Origin: DATAEU01 sp046724395 | GTDB lineage: Bacteria; Actinomycetota; UBA4738; HRBIN12 | DNA length: 43,721 bases | Assembly: GCA_046724395.1 (NCBI GenBank) | Contig: JBKOWM010000066.1 | Location: 1-43,721, forward strand | Direction: 5' to 3' | In this document: positions 24,110 to 32,717 of the stretch, piece after piece | How the letters are laid out: every line of letters begins with the position of its first letter | Position numbering within the stretch: the stretch's first letter is position 1 | Position numbers and translations under genes: made by a program | The notes under the pieces: model-generated | What the model was told of the DNA's origin: nothing | The model's input: only the letters and a program-made list of their open reading frames with translations | Database searches by the model: none

Positions 24110-25649
24110 CGGTCACCTCCCTCGTCCCGTTCGTGAGTGCCTCGCCGCCGCTCTCGGCCGGCGAGACTGTCGGCACCTTGAACCCGATGAAGCCGTACAC
24201 GATGTCCAGCGTCGGGCTGAGGATGTTGAAGAAGCAGTACGGCAGGTACGTCCCGGTCGCCACACCCAGGACGCCGGAGATATACGCGCCGCACGTGTTC
24301 CAGGGCACGAGCACGGACGTCACGGTTCCCGAGTCTTCGACGGCGCGCGACAGGACCTCCGGGGCGAGCCCTCGGCGCTCGAACTCACCGCGGTACATCC
24401 GAGCGGGGAGCACATCCGCGACGTATTGGTCGCCCGCTACCACGTTCAGGCCGACCCCGCTCGCGTTCACGGCCAGGATCAGCGCGCCTCGGCTCTTCGC
24501 ACGCGAGACGATCGGCCGAAGGATCCGCTCCAGGAAGCCCGCATGCTCCATGACGGCGCCAAACGACAGCGCGCCAAGGACGAGCCAGACCGTCGTGAGC
24601 ATGCTCGCCATGCCGCCGCGCGAGAACAGCGCGTCGATCGTCTCGTTGCCGGACTTGCTGACGAACCCCGTCGCCATTGCCGAGAAGATCGCCTTGATCC
24701 CGGTCTGGAGCGATCCGAGACCCGGATCGTCCACGAACGCCTTGACGACGTCGGGTTGCGTGAACAAGGCGAGGATCCCCGCGAACAGGGCCGCGCCGAG
24801 GATCGACAGGAACGGCGGGAACTTCTTAACCGAGAACGCGACCAGCAGAAGGAGCGGGAGCCAGTTCCAGGCTGTGATGTGGAACTCCGTCTCGAGCGCC
24901 TTCTGCGCGCCCTCGACGCTCGTCGCTCCCGACGGTTCGGCGTTGAACCCGATGAGCAGGAAGACGATCAACGAGATCCCAAGCGCCGGCGCCGCCGTCC
25001 ACCACATGTTCCTGATGTGCCGCGCGGTGGTGAGCCCGCGGCCGACGAGGCTCGGGACGAGGATCGTTGTCTCGGACAGCGGCGTCATCTTGTCGCCGAA
25101 GTACGCACCGCTGATGACGGCGCCCGCGGCGATCGCTTCCGACACGCCGAGGACCTTCGCCATCCCGACGAACGCGACGCCCAGGGTGCCCGCGGTCGTC
25201 CACGAGCTCCCCGTCACCATCCCCACCAGGGCACACACGGCGGCGGTGGCGAAGAAGAACAGCGTGGGGGTCAGCAGGCCGATCCCGACGTGGACGACGG
25301 AGGCGATCGTTCCGGCCATGTTCCACGTCCCCATCAACGCGCCGACGGCCAGGAGGATGAAGATCGCCCCGACCGCCGTCGTGACGCCCCCGACGGCGGC
25401 GTCCGCGACCGAGGCGACCGTGTGGCCGTTCTTGAACGCGATGAGACTTGCGAAGGCGGCGCTCAGGAAAAGAGCGATCTGCAACGGTCCGTCGGTCGCC
25501 GCCGTGCCGAAGAGCGCGATGGAGGTGGCGATCAGCACGATCAGGACGGCGATGGGCAGGACCGCGTCGACCATCGTCGCCGGGCGCGGGCGACGGCCCG
25601 GATCGCGCGGAGAGGCAGCGGATCCGTAGATGCTCAGGTCTCCGGCCAT
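24060..25649 (-). CDS. NhaC family Na+/H+ antiporter-like transporter
   Basis: The 529-residue protein has about 11-12 helices with the NhaC-family landmarks GALMGTWNMAGTIASVV, CALVGMVTGSSWTTAGTLGVAF, GAVISGAYFGDKMTPLSETTIL and VPWNTCGAYISGVLGVATGTYLPYCFFN. NhaC-type carriers exchange Na+ for H+; some exchange organic anions or amino acids, for example malate-lactate carrier MleN. In an arginine-deiminase operon it might exchange amino acids or restore ion balance. ATG 25649 with GAGGTCG upstream is chosen; GTG 25661 is in frame. The last 50 bp overlap the next gene's start. Confidence 0.86.
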   Translation of the reverse strand: MAGDLSIYGSAASPRDPGRRPRPATMVDAVLPIAVLIVLIATSIALFGTAATDGPLQIALFLSAAFASLIAFKNGHTVASVADAAVGGVTTAVGAIFILLAVGALMGTWNMAGTIASVVHVGIGLLTPTLFFFATAAVCALVGMVTGSSWTTAGTLGVAFVGMAKVLGVSEAIAAGAVISGAYFGDKMTPLSETTILVPSLVGRGLTTARHIRNMWWTAAPALGISLIVFLLIGFNAEPSGATSVEGAQKALETEFHITAWNWLPLLLLVAFSVKKFPPFLSILGAALFAGILALFTQPDVVKAFVDDPGLGSLQTGIKAIFSAMATGFVSKSGNETIDALFSRGGMASMLTTVWLVLGALSFGAVMEHAGFLERILRPIVSRAKSRGALILAVNASGVGLNVVAGDQYVADVLPARMYRGEFERRGLAPEVLSRAVEDSGTVTSVLVPWNTCGAYISGVLGVATGTYLPYCFFNILSPTLDIVYGFIGFKVPTVSPAESGGEALTNGTREVTDELQGDAERHQTRSRH

Positions 25650-25657
25650 GGACGACC

Positions 25658-25801
25658 TCACACGACGGCGGTCACGGCCGCCGCACGTCCGAGCGCTCCC
25701 ACCTCGTCGCCGTGGTGATGGTCGCGGCCACGCGCGAAGGCAACCAGCCCGACGACAAGGACTACAACGATCACCGCCATGACCCAGCCTCGCGCGGTCA
25801 T
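25658..25801 (-). CDS. 47-residue single-pass membrane peptide in the arginine operon
   Basis: The 47-residue frame encodes a single helix (WVMAVIVVVLVVGLVAFARGR, about 6-26) followed by a His/Asp/Glu patch (RDHHHGDEVG) and an Ala/Val-rich tail. ATG 25801 has GGAGGTGATCGAG immediately upstream. The spacing supports a real gene: 17 bp after the arcA stop and 8 bp before the NhaC ATG. No family is recognised. It might regulate or assemble with one of the neighbouring transporters; the His-Asp patch could bind a metal. It may be easily missed by gene finders. Confidence 0.6.
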   Translation of the reverse strand: MTARGWVMAVIVVVLVVGLVAFARGRDHHHGDEVGALGRAAAVTAVV

Positions 25802-25818
25802 CTCGATCACCTCCGCGT

Positions 25819-27081
25819 TCAGACGGGGTCGCGTTCGAGCGGGCACGTCATGCAGTGACCGCCGCCGCGACCCTTGCCGAGCTCAAACCCCTCGATGGGG
25901 ATCACCTCGACGCCCGCGTTGCGCATCGCGGCGATCGTGCTCGTGTTTCGCTCGTATGCGACAACCACACCCGGCTCGAGCGCGACGACGTTGTTGCCGT
26001 CGTCCCACTGCTCGCGAGCCTGCTGGTACTCGTCGCCACCGGTCTCGACGACGCGCAGCTCCTTGACGCCCATCGCGTCAGCGACGGCGGGCAGGAAACC
26101 GGCCTCCTCGGTGACGTGGAACCGGCCGTCGGCGCCGCCCGGGCGCAGGCTGATCGCCCGCACCTGGCTCATGACCTTCGGGTAGATCGTGACCTTGTCC
26201 CGGTCGAGCATCGTGAACACGGTGTCCAGATGCATGTGCGCGCGGTCCTTTGTCATGACGACGGCGATCACGCGCTCGGCCTGGCCGTTCGTGAACAGGG
26301 CCCGGGCGATCTGCTCGATCATCCTGGCCTGCGACCGCTCGCTGAGCCCGATGAGCACCGTGCCGTTCCCGATCGGCTGGACGTCGCCGCCCTCCAGCGA
26401 CGAGCGCCCGAAGTCGGCGATGTTGAACCGTCCGTCGTCACCCCGCGGCGGGTACCAGAACTCGAAATCCGCGGCCGCGAACATCGGGTGCCCGCGGTAG
26501 ATCGCGGCCACGTTGTACGCCTCGAGCCGGCGAGCCGGCCAGTACATCGGGTTGATCGAGACACCGCCGTAGATCCAGCACGATGAGTCGCGCGTGAACA
26601 GAGTGTTGGGGAGCGGCGGCAGGATGAACGCGCTGGTGTCCTCCAGCGCGGCGGCGCCCAGCGAGAACTCGCGGAACTTCCCCAGGTCGAGTCCGGACTC
26701 GGCCACCGTCAGCCCGCCGATCAGATGCTTGGTTAGCACGTCGGGCGCAAGGTTGAACAAGATATTGCGGACCTCGTCGACGAGCGAGACGCCGACCGTG
26801 TACTCCGAGGCCACGATCTCGATCAGCCGCCGACGGCTCTCGTCGCTCGCGCCGAGCGCGTCCGCGAGCAGATCCCGGAAATAGAAGACCTCGACGCCGC
26901 GCTCGCGCATTCGCGCTACGAACTGGTCGTGTTCGTACTGCGCCCGCTCGACCCACAACACGTCGTCGAAGAGCAGATCGTCGTGGTTCGCGGGCGTCAA
27001 ACGGCGCAGGCTCAGATCCGGCCGGTGGACCATGACCCTGCGCAGCTTTCCGACCTCGGAGTGAACCCCCAACGTGCTCAT
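25819..27081 (-). CDS. arcA: Arginine deiminase
   Basis: The 420-residue enzyme hydrolyses L-arginine to citrulline and ammonia, the first step of the arginine deiminase pathway. Guanidino-modifying motifs are all present: LFTRDSSCWIYGG, FGRSSLEGGDVQPIG, HMHLDTVFTMLD and the nucleophile Cys410 in GGGHCMTCPL near the C-terminus. Length fits ArcA (about 400-420). The ATG at 27081 overlaps the arcC stop by 4 bp. The operon order here is arcB-arcC-arcA, preceded by a P-type ATPase. Confidence 0.95.
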   Translation of the reverse strand: MSTLGVHSEVGKLRRVMVHRPDLSLRRLTPANHDDLLFDDVLWVERAQYEHDQFVARMRERGVEVFYFRDLLADALGASDESRRRLIEIVASEYTVGVSLVDEVRNILFNLAPDVLTKHLIGGLTVAESGLDLGKFREFSLGAAALEDTSAFILPPLPNTLFTRDSSCWIYGGVSINPMYWPARRLEAYNVAAIYRGHPMFAAADFEFWYPPRGDDGRFNIADFGRSSLEGGDVQPIGNGTVLIGLSERSQARMIEQIARALFTNGQAERVIAVVMTKDRAHMHLDTVFTMLDRDKVTIYPKVMSQVRAISLRPGGADGRFHVTEEAGFLPAVADAMGVKELRVVETGGDEYQQAREQWDDGNNVVALEPGVVVAYERNTSTIAAMRNAGVEVIPIEGFELGKGRGGGHCMTCPLERDPV

Positions 27082-28034
27082 CTCGCCTCCATTCGTCCAC
27101 GCGCGCCGGCCGCCACGACCTGTGTCCCGGCGCGGCCCTCGACAATCGCCTCGGTGTGCTCCAGCGCGCCGATCGCTGCGCGATTTCCGGTCCGTTCGAC
27201 GAACCGGAGCGCGGCCTCGACCTTGGGCCCCATCGACCCGGAGGCGAACGACATCTCGCGAAGCTCGTCGGTGGTGACGAGCCCGAGGAGTCGCTGTTGC
27301 GGCGTGCCCCAGTCGGCGAAGACGCCCTCGACGTCCGTCGCCATCAGGAACAGGTCGGCGTCGACCTCGCGCGCGAGGAGCTCAGAGGCGAGGTCCTTGT
27401 CGATGACGCCCTCGACGCCGCTGAGTTCGCGCCCAGCGGCCGTTCGGGACGCCGTCGCGTCGTACATGGTCGGGATGCCGCCCCCGCCTGCGCAGATCAC
27501 GACGACGTCCTTGTCGAGCAACCACTTGATCGGCCGGATCTCGAAGATCCGCCTCGGTTCGGGCGACGGCACGACACGACGCCACGTGTCACCGTCCTGC
27601 TTGAACACCCAATCCTTCTCCGATGCCAGCCGATCTGCGGTCGCCTTGTCGTAGACCGGACCCACGAACTTCGTGGGAACGCGGAAGGCGGGATCCGACG
27701 GATCCACCTCGACCATGGTCAGGATGGTCGCGAAGGGGACCTCGGCCGGCAGCAGGTTGCCGAGTTCTTGCTCGAGGACGTAACCGATCATGCCCTCGGT
27801 CTGCGCGCCGAGGACGTCGAGCGGGTACGCCTCGACATCCTCGTACGCCGAAGCCTGGAGTGCCAGCAGCCCGACCTGTGGGCCGTTTCCGTGCGACAGC
27901 ACGAGCTGGTGAGCGCGGGCGATCGCGGCGAGCGCGGGCGCCGCCTTCCGGACGTTCGCCCGCTGCACGTCGGCCGTCATCGGCTCTCCGCGCTTCAGGA
28001 GCGCGTTACCGCCGAGCGCGACGACGACTCTCAT
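27078..28034 (-). CDS. arcC: Carbamate kinase
   Basis: The 318-residue enzyme makes ATP from carbamoyl phosphate, the energy-yielding step of arginine fermentation. It shows VVALGGNALLKRGEP at the N-terminus, LSHGNGPQVGLLALQ, EVDPSDPAFRVPTKFVGPVY, ICAGGGGIPT and GVIDKDLASELLA, all conserved in ArcC. ATG 28034 is preceded by GGGAGG-like purines (GAGCGGGAGGCACGG). It lies 13 bp after the arcB stop and overlaps arcA by 4 bp. Confidence 0.95.
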   Translation of the reverse strand: MRVVVALGGNALLKRGEPMTADVQRANVRKAAPALAAIARAHQLVLSHGNGPQVGLLALQASAYEDVEAYPLDVLGAQTEGMIGYVLEQELGNLLPAEVPFATILTMVEVDPSDPAFRVPTKFVGPVYDKATADRLASEKDWVFKQDGDTWRRVVPSPEPRRIFEIRPIKWLLDKDVVVICAGGGGIPTMYDATASRTAAGRELSGVEGVIDKDLASELLAREVDADLFLMATDVEGVFADWGTPQQRLLGLVTTDELREMSFASGSMGPKVEAALRFVERTGNRAAIGALEHTEAIVEGRAGTQVVAAGARGRMEAR

Positions 28035-28047
28035 CCGTGCCTCCCGC

Positions 28048-29049
28048 TCACTCGCCGAGCGTTGCGACCATGACGGCCTTGATCGTGTGCATCCGGTTCT
28101 CGGCTTGGTCGAACACGATCGAGCGGTCGGACTCGAAGACGTCCTCGGTGACCTCCATTCCGTCGAGGCCGAACCGCTCGAAGATGTCCTTGCCGACCTT
28201 CGTCTCTTTGTTGTGGAACGCGGGCAGGCAGTGCATGAACTTGACCTTCGGGTTACCCGTCCGCTTCACGACATCGAGATTGACCTGATACGGCCTCAGA
28301 AGCTCGATCCGCTCCTGCCACACGCTGGGGTCCTCGCCCATCGAGACCCAGACATCGGTGTAGAGGAAATCCGCGCCGCGAACGCCCTCGTCGAGATCGG
28401 CGGTCAACGTCAGCCGCGCGCCGGTCTCGTCCGCGATCTGACGCCCCGCCTTCACCAGATCCTCGCTCGGCCACAGATGCTCGGGGGCGCACAGACGCAC
28501 GTCCATGCCGAACTTCGCGCCCGCGATCATCAGCGAGTTCCCCATGTTGTTCCGTGCGTCGCCGAGATAGCAGTACGCGATCTCGCTCAGATGCTTGTCC
28601 GTGTGCTCGGTCATCGTGAGCACGTCGGCGAGAATCTGCGTCGGGTGGAACCGATCGGTCAGGCCGTTCCACACCGGGACGCCCGCGTACTCGGCGAGGA
28701 CCTCGACGGTTTCCTGGGCGAAGCCGCGGTACTCGATCCCATCGAAGGTCCGCCCCAGCACCCGCGCGGTGTCCTTCATCGTCTCCTTGTGGCCGATCTG
28801 CGACCCGGAGGGCTCCAGGTAGGTGACGTGCGCGCCCTGGTCGTGCGCCGCGACCTCGAAGGCCGTCCGCGTCCGAGTCGACGTCTTCTCGAAGATCAGC
28901 GCGATGTTCTTGTTCCTGAGCCGCGGAACCTCGTAGCCGCCGTACTTCGCCGCCTTCAGCTCGGCCGAGAGTGTGAGCAGGAAGCGCAGCTCCTCCGACG
29001 TGAAGTCCAGCTCCTTCACGAAGCTTCGGTTACGCATGTTGAATGCCAT
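28048..29049 (-). CDS. arcB: Ornithine carbamoyltransferase, catabolic type
   Basis: The 333-residue enzyme phosphorolyses citrulline to ornithine and carbamoyl phosphate. Substrate motifs are FEKTSTRTRTAFE (53-65; STRTRT 57-62), RFHPTQILADVLTM (133-146) and KFMHCLPAFHNKETKVG. The longer C-terminal half, with the catalytic HCLPAFH and the helix EVTEDVFESDRSIVFDQAENR, is like catabolic ArcB and the anabolic ArgF alike; context decides for ArcB. The gap from the ATPase gene is 16 bp, so arcB has no room for its own promoter and depends on the upstream one. Confidence 0.94.
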   Translation of the reverse strand: MAFNMRNRSFVKELDFTSEELRFLLTLSAELKAAKYGGYEVPRLRNKNIALIFEKTSTRTRTAFEVAAHDQGAHVTYLEPSGSQIGHKETMKDTARVLGRTFDGIEYRGFAQETVEVLAEYAGVPVWNGLTDRFHPTQILADVLTMTEHTDKHLSEIAYCYLGDARNNMGNSLMIAGAKFGMDVRLCAPEHLWPSEDLVKAGRQIADETGARLTLTADLDEGVRGADFLYTDVWVSMGEDPSVWQERIELLRPYQVNLDVVKRTGNPKVKFMHCLPAFHNKETKVGKDIFERFGLDGMEVTEDVFESDRSIVFDQAENRMHTIKAVMVATLGE

Positions 29050-29065
29050 GCAGGGTTCTCCTTCC

Positions 29066-31831
29066 CTACGCCGCTTCCCGTTCCGGCAGCGCCTCGCGCG
29101 CCTCGACGGGGCGAAGGTCCACGGCGGCCTTCCGGCGCTCTCGTCGCCTGATGAACGCCTTGATGGTCTCGTCGACCACGACCAGGCTCGCGGCGATCCC
29201 GATACAGGTAGACCATTGCGCGAAGCTGAGCTCCGTCGTATCGAGGATCCGGTTGAGGAAGTCGATCCCCGTGGCGGCGATGATCAGCACGATCGCGATC
29301 CCGTACTTCTGCAGTTGCGCGGTGCCCGGGATGGCGACCTTGCTGAAGATGGTGTTTCGCTGATCGCGTGCGAGGAGTCCGCCGGCGAGGTGGAAGAGCG
29401 ACAGCGTGCTGAGTAGCATCGTCGCGGCGACGACGGGTCCGTGGTCGTGCCCGATCTGATACGCGGCGAGCGACCCGGCCGTCATGACGAGCCCCTGAAC
29501 GCAGAGCCGAACCCAGTTCTTGCGCGACAACACCGGGGCGTCGACCGGCCGCGGCTTGCGTTCCATGAGGCCCGGCGTCGGCTGATCCCAGCCGAGCGCG
29601 ACGGCGATCGGAATGTCGATGAGCATGTTCAGCCACAGAATCTGGATGGGGTTCAGCGGCGCGCCGGCGGCGATGTTCAGGATGCCGGCCCCGAGGAAGA
29701 TCGCGATGTACGCCACGAGCGTCGACATCTGGAACCGCAGGTACTTCAGGAGGTTGTCGTACAACGCCCGACCATAGCCGACGGCGTTGACGATCGTGGC
29801 GAAGTTGTCGTCCGTGAGGATCATCACTGCGGCCTCCTTGGAGACCTCGGTCCCGGTGATGCCCATCGCGACGCCGATGTTCGCCGCCTTGAGCGCGGGC
29901 GCGTCGTTCACGCCGTCGCCCGTCATCGCCACGATGTTCTCGCTCTGCTGGAGCAGCCGCACCAGCCGCACCTTGTCCTCCGGCGCGACGCGAGCGATGA
30001 TCGAGATGTCCGGAAGCTGTCTGCGCAGCTCGTCGTCGGGGATCGAGGCGAACTCCGCCCCCGTGATCGCGCGGCCGTCCAGGCCGAGCTCCTTGCCGAT
30101 CGCCGACGCCGTCGTCGCGTGGTCGCCGGTGATCATCCGGACGCGGATGCCGGCGCTCTTGGACTCGGCGATCGCGGCCTTCGCCTCGGCTCGGGGCGGA
30201 TCGACGATCCCGACCATCGCGAGGAGCGTGACGTCCTTGACCAGGTCGAGGAGATTGGCGTTGGGATCGAACCAATCGGGGTCGAAGTCGCGCTGCGCGA
30301 CGACCATTACGCGCTCGCCCTTCTCAGCCATCTCGTCATTGGCCTCGAGCGCAAGGTGCCGGTTCCGATCGGTGATGTCGACGAGGTCGCCGCGCGGGTC
30401 TCGGTAGGACGCCCCCAGGCCGATCAGCACGTCCGGGGCACCTTTCACGTAGCACCGGACCACGGGCTCGCCCTTCATCCCGGTCATCCGGTGGAAGGTG
30501 GCCATGAACTTGTACTCCGAGTCGAACGGGACCTCCGCGACGCGCGGATACGTCCGTCTGGTCTCGTCGACGTCGAGGCCGCCCTTTGCGCCGAGGACGA
30601 TGAGTGCGCCCTCCGTCGGATCACCGATCAGCGATTCGCCATCGAGGACGGCATCGGCGCACAGGATCATCGGAAGGAGATACGGATCGAGGTCGATGTT
30701 CTCTCCACCGACGTGGCTGATGTCGCCCTGCGTGCCGTAGCCCTGTCCCGACACCGTGAATCGGTGCTGGCCGGGGATCGCGAGCTCGACCGCCGTCATC
30801 TTGTTGAGCGTCAGCGTCCCCGTCTTGTCGGAGCAGATGGCGGACGTCGAGCCGAGCGTCTCAACGGCCGGCAGCCGTTTCACGATGGCATTGCGCTTCG
30901 CGAGCTCGCGGGTGCCCATCGACAACAGCGCCGTGACGACGGCCGGAAGGCCGGTCGGAATCGCGGCGACGGCGAGCGCCACGCCCGTGATGAACAACGT
31001 GTCGAAGTCCTCACCATTCGCGAGTCCGAGGAGCACGACCAGGACGAGCGCGGCGGCAGCGATGCCGGCGATCACCTTCGAGAGCCCGTCGAGCTGCTTC
31101 TGGAGCGGCGTCTTCTCCGACTCGGTGTTCGCGAGCAGGTTCGCGATGTGCCCGATCTCGGTCTGCATCCCGGTGGCCGTGACGATGAACTCTCCGCGCC
31201 CTCGTGTGACGGACGTGTTCATGTACGCGATCGAGATCCGATCGCCGAGCGGCGCGTCCTCGGCCGCGACGGGATCGGTCGACTTGCCGACCGGCAGACT
31301 CTCGCCCGTCAACGCCGCCTCCTCGATCTCGAGCGTCGCGGCGACGGTGATCCGCCCGTCGGCGGGGACGCGGTTGCCGGCCTCGACGAGCACGACGTCG
31401 CCGGGAACGAGCTCTTCCGCGTCGACCTCGACGGCCTGACCGCCCCGCCGGACCCTTGCGATCGTCTTCATCATCTGCGCGAGGGCCTGAACGCTTTCCT
31501 CCGCCTTGGCCTCCTGACGCAGCCCGATCACGGCGTTGAAGAGGGTCAGCGCCGCCAGGATGACCGCCGTCGCGACGTCGCCCGTGACGATGAGGCTGAC
31601 CGCGGCCGCGACGAGCAGGATGACCTGCATAACGTCCTCGTACTGCCGAACGAACGCCCGAAACGCGGATTCCTTCTTCCCCTCGGCCAGCCGGTTCGGG
31701 CCGACGGATCTCAGCCGGTTGGAGGCGTCCTCCGATGTCAGGCCGCGCTCGACGTCCACGCCGAGGTCCTCGGCGACCGTACGAACATCCAGCGAGTGCC
31801 ATGCGGTGGCCGTTTTGGCGTCGACGCTCAC
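29066..31831 (-). CDS. P2-type cation-transporting ATPase
   Basis: The 921-residue pump has an N-terminal cation ATPase domain (WHSLDVRTVAEDLGVD), TGES (175-178), the phosphorylation motif DKTGTLT (335-341), MITGDHATTASAIG, and TGDGVNDAPALK in the hinge. The helix-4 motif is IPTGLP (291-296): the usual Glu of PEGL is Thr. Helix 6 keeps NMLID, as in SERCA, but helix 5 lacks the SERCA Asn/Glu pair (STLVAY). Ion is therefore uncertain, not clearly Ca2+. GTG 31831 has GAGGTGAAGAC upstream; the longer frame has none. It leads the ATPase-arcBCA operon; a palindromic box lies 92 bp upstream. Confidence 0.88.
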   Translation of the reverse strand: MSVDAKTATAWHSLDVRTVAEDLGVDVERGLTSEDASNRLRSVGPNRLAEGKKESAFRAFVRQYEDVMQVILLVAAAVSLIVTGDVATAVILAALTLFNAVIGLRQEAKAEESVQALAQMMKTIARVRRGGQAVEVDAEELVPGDVVLVEAGNRVPADGRITVAATLEIEEAALTGESLPVGKSTDPVAAEDAPLGDRISIAYMNTSVTRGRGEFIVTATGMQTEIGHIANLLANTESEKTPLQKQLDGLSKVIAGIAAAALVLVVLLGLANGEDFDTLFITGVALAVAAIPTGLPAVVTALLSMGTRELAKRNAIVKRLPAVETLGSTSAICSDKTGTLTLNKMTAVELAIPGQHRFTVSGQGYGTQGDISHVGGENIDLDPYLLPMILCADAVLDGESLIGDPTEGALIVLGAKGGLDVDETRRTYPRVAEVPFDSEYKFMATFHRMTGMKGEPVVRCYVKGAPDVLIGLGASYRDPRGDLVDITDRNRHLALEANDEMAEKGERVMVVAQRDFDPDWFDPNANLLDLVKDVTLLAMVGIVDPPRAEAKAAIAESKSAGIRVRMITGDHATTASAIGKELGLDGRAITGAEFASIPDDELRRQLPDISIIARVAPEDKVRLVRLLQQSENIVAMTGDGVNDAPALKAANIGVAMGITGTEVSKEAAVMILTDDNFATIVNAVGYGRALYDNLLKYLRFQMSTLVAYIAIFLGAGILNIAAGAPLNPIQILWLNMLIDIPIAVALGWDQPTPGLMERKPRPVDAPVLSRKNWVRLCVQGLVMTAGSLAAYQIGHDHGPVVAATMLLSTLSLFHLAGGLLARDQRNTIFSKVAIPGTAQLQKYGIAIVLIIAATGIDFLNRILDTTELSFAQWSTCIGIAASLVVVDETIKAFIRRRERRKAAVDLRPVEAREALPEREAA

Positions 31832-31922
31832 GTCTTCACCTCGCGATCTCGGCTGTTCGGCACGATGTCCGACCAGCGTGCGGTGTCGTCCTCGAGTCTC
31901 ATGAGGGGCTTCGCGGCGCTCG

Positions 31923-31939
31923 TCATCCCGACCGGGTGA
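31923..31939. promoter_or_regulatory. 17-bp palindrome, regulon box copy 8
   Basis: TCATCCCGACCGGGTGA is 92 bp upstream of the P-type ATPase GTG. Because arcB, arcC, arcA and the following transporters sit in one close-packed line behind that gene, this copy would govern arginine fermentation as well. Confidence 0.75.
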
Positions 31940-31990
31940 ACTTTCCTCGTCGCCGCGCAGGACGGTCGGACGCACGGGAAACGTGCGCTT

Positions 31991-32007
31991 TCACCCCGTG
32001 CGGGCGA
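31991..32007. promoter_or_regulatory. 17-bp palindrome, regulon box copy 9
   Basis: TCACCCCGTGCGGGCGA is symmetric in its CCCG-CGGG core and lies 173 bp upstream of the DUF1269 ATG at 32180, on the plus-strand side of the divergent gap, 51 bp from copy 8. Confidence 0.72.
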
Positions 32008-32179
32008 TGTCCGCTGGCCGATCGTTTACTTCGATGGGCCAAATCGCTGCTCGGTGAATGAACGGTCTCGACGGCGGGCCTGGGGGAGGGCTCTAGGGAG
32101 GCCTAAGGGATCGTCGGATCGTTCGAACGGTCGGGGTTCGTCGGACGCTGCCGAGGTGTCGACCTCGAGGAGAAGGCTG

Positions 32180-32680
32180 ATGTCAGAGCTCATCGCGATC
32201 GGATACGCAGACATGGCGACGGCACCGCTCGCGATGGAAGAAGTCGAGAAGCTCTCGGATGACCTTCTCATCCAGCCGGACGCTGTGGCGGTGATCATCC
32301 GCGACGAGACCGGGAAGTTCAAGACGATCACGAACGTCCATGCGGTGGGCGCTGGCGCGAGCTACGGAATGTTCTGGGGACTCCTGTTCGGCCTGTTGTT
32401 CTTCGTCCCGTTCCTCGGCATGGCCTTCGGTGCGGGGCTCGGCGCGTTGATGAGCAAGGTGGAGAAGACCGGGATCGATCGCGCGTTCCAGGACCGAATC
32501 CGCGACCTGCTGAAGCCCGGCACCTCGGCGCTGTTCATGATCATGGAGAAGGCGACGCCGGATCGGGCCGTGGCGGCCCTGGGCCAGTACGGAGGGACCG
32601 TCATCAAGAGCTCGTTGTCCGAGGAAGCCGAGGCGAAGCTTCAGGAGGCGCTCCACGGCAAGCAGACCGCGGGCGTCTGA
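32180..32680 (+). CDS. DUF1269 family membrane protein (copy 2)
   Basis: The 166-residue protein begins MSELIAIGYADMATAPLAME, followed by a soluble N-terminal domain and a Gly-rich hydrophobic hairpin (YGMFWGLLFGLLFFVPFLGMAFGAG, about 62-86). A C-terminal domain contains LLKPGTSALFMIMEKATPD and YGGTVIKSSL. This is the DUF1269 family pattern, with the glycine-zipper-like hairpin complete; copy 1 at 9847 has a more degenerate one. ATG 32180 follows GGAGAAGG. A box is 173 bp upstream. The RTX-like gene starts 37 bp downstream. Confidence 0.86.
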   Translation: MSELIAIGYADMATAPLAMEEVEKLSDDLLIQPDAVAVIIRDETGKFKTITNVHAVGAGASYGMFWGLLFGLLFFVPFLGMAFGAGLGALMSKVEKTGIDRAFQDRIRDLLKPGTSALFMIMEKATPDRAVAALGQYGGTVIKSSLSEEAEAKLQEALHGKQTAGV

Positions 32681-32710
32681 CCGTTTTGTAGATCTCACCG
32701 TTTGTAGATA
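32681..32710. repeat. Short direct repeat upstream of the RTX-like gene
   Basis: CCGTTTTGTAGAT (32681-32693) and CCGTTTGTAGAT (32699-32710) are nearly identical, 18 bp apart, in the 37-bp gap between DUF1269 copy 2 and the RTX-like gene. The T-rich core is unusual in this GC-rich region. Possible roles are a regulator site, a promoter -10 element (TAGATA) or slippage; I cannot decide. Confidence 0.5.
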
Positions 32711-32717
32711 GGAGGCA

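Larger units (their letters stand above)
31832..32179. other. 348-bp divergent intergenic region with two regulon boxes
   Basis: The gap separates the ATPase-arginine operon from DUF1269 copy 2. It holds two boxes, at 31923-31939 (nearer the ATPase) and 31991-32007 (towards DUF1269). I see no further conserved element, small gene or clear -10/-35 pair by eye. An open frame continues upstream of the GTG on the minus strand to 31975 but lacks a ribosome-binding site and would run through one box. Confidence 0.7.

Noticed and set aside
29441..31939. 832-residue plus-strand open frame opposite the P-type ATPase
   Set aside because: Composition is typical of a GC-rich shadow frame; the minus strand has all P-type ATPase motifs and a good start.
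31832..31975. ATG at 31975 as ATPase start
   Set aside because: The added 48 residues are low-complexity and run through the regulon box, while GTG 31831 has a clear ribosome-binding site and the family's normal N-terminus.
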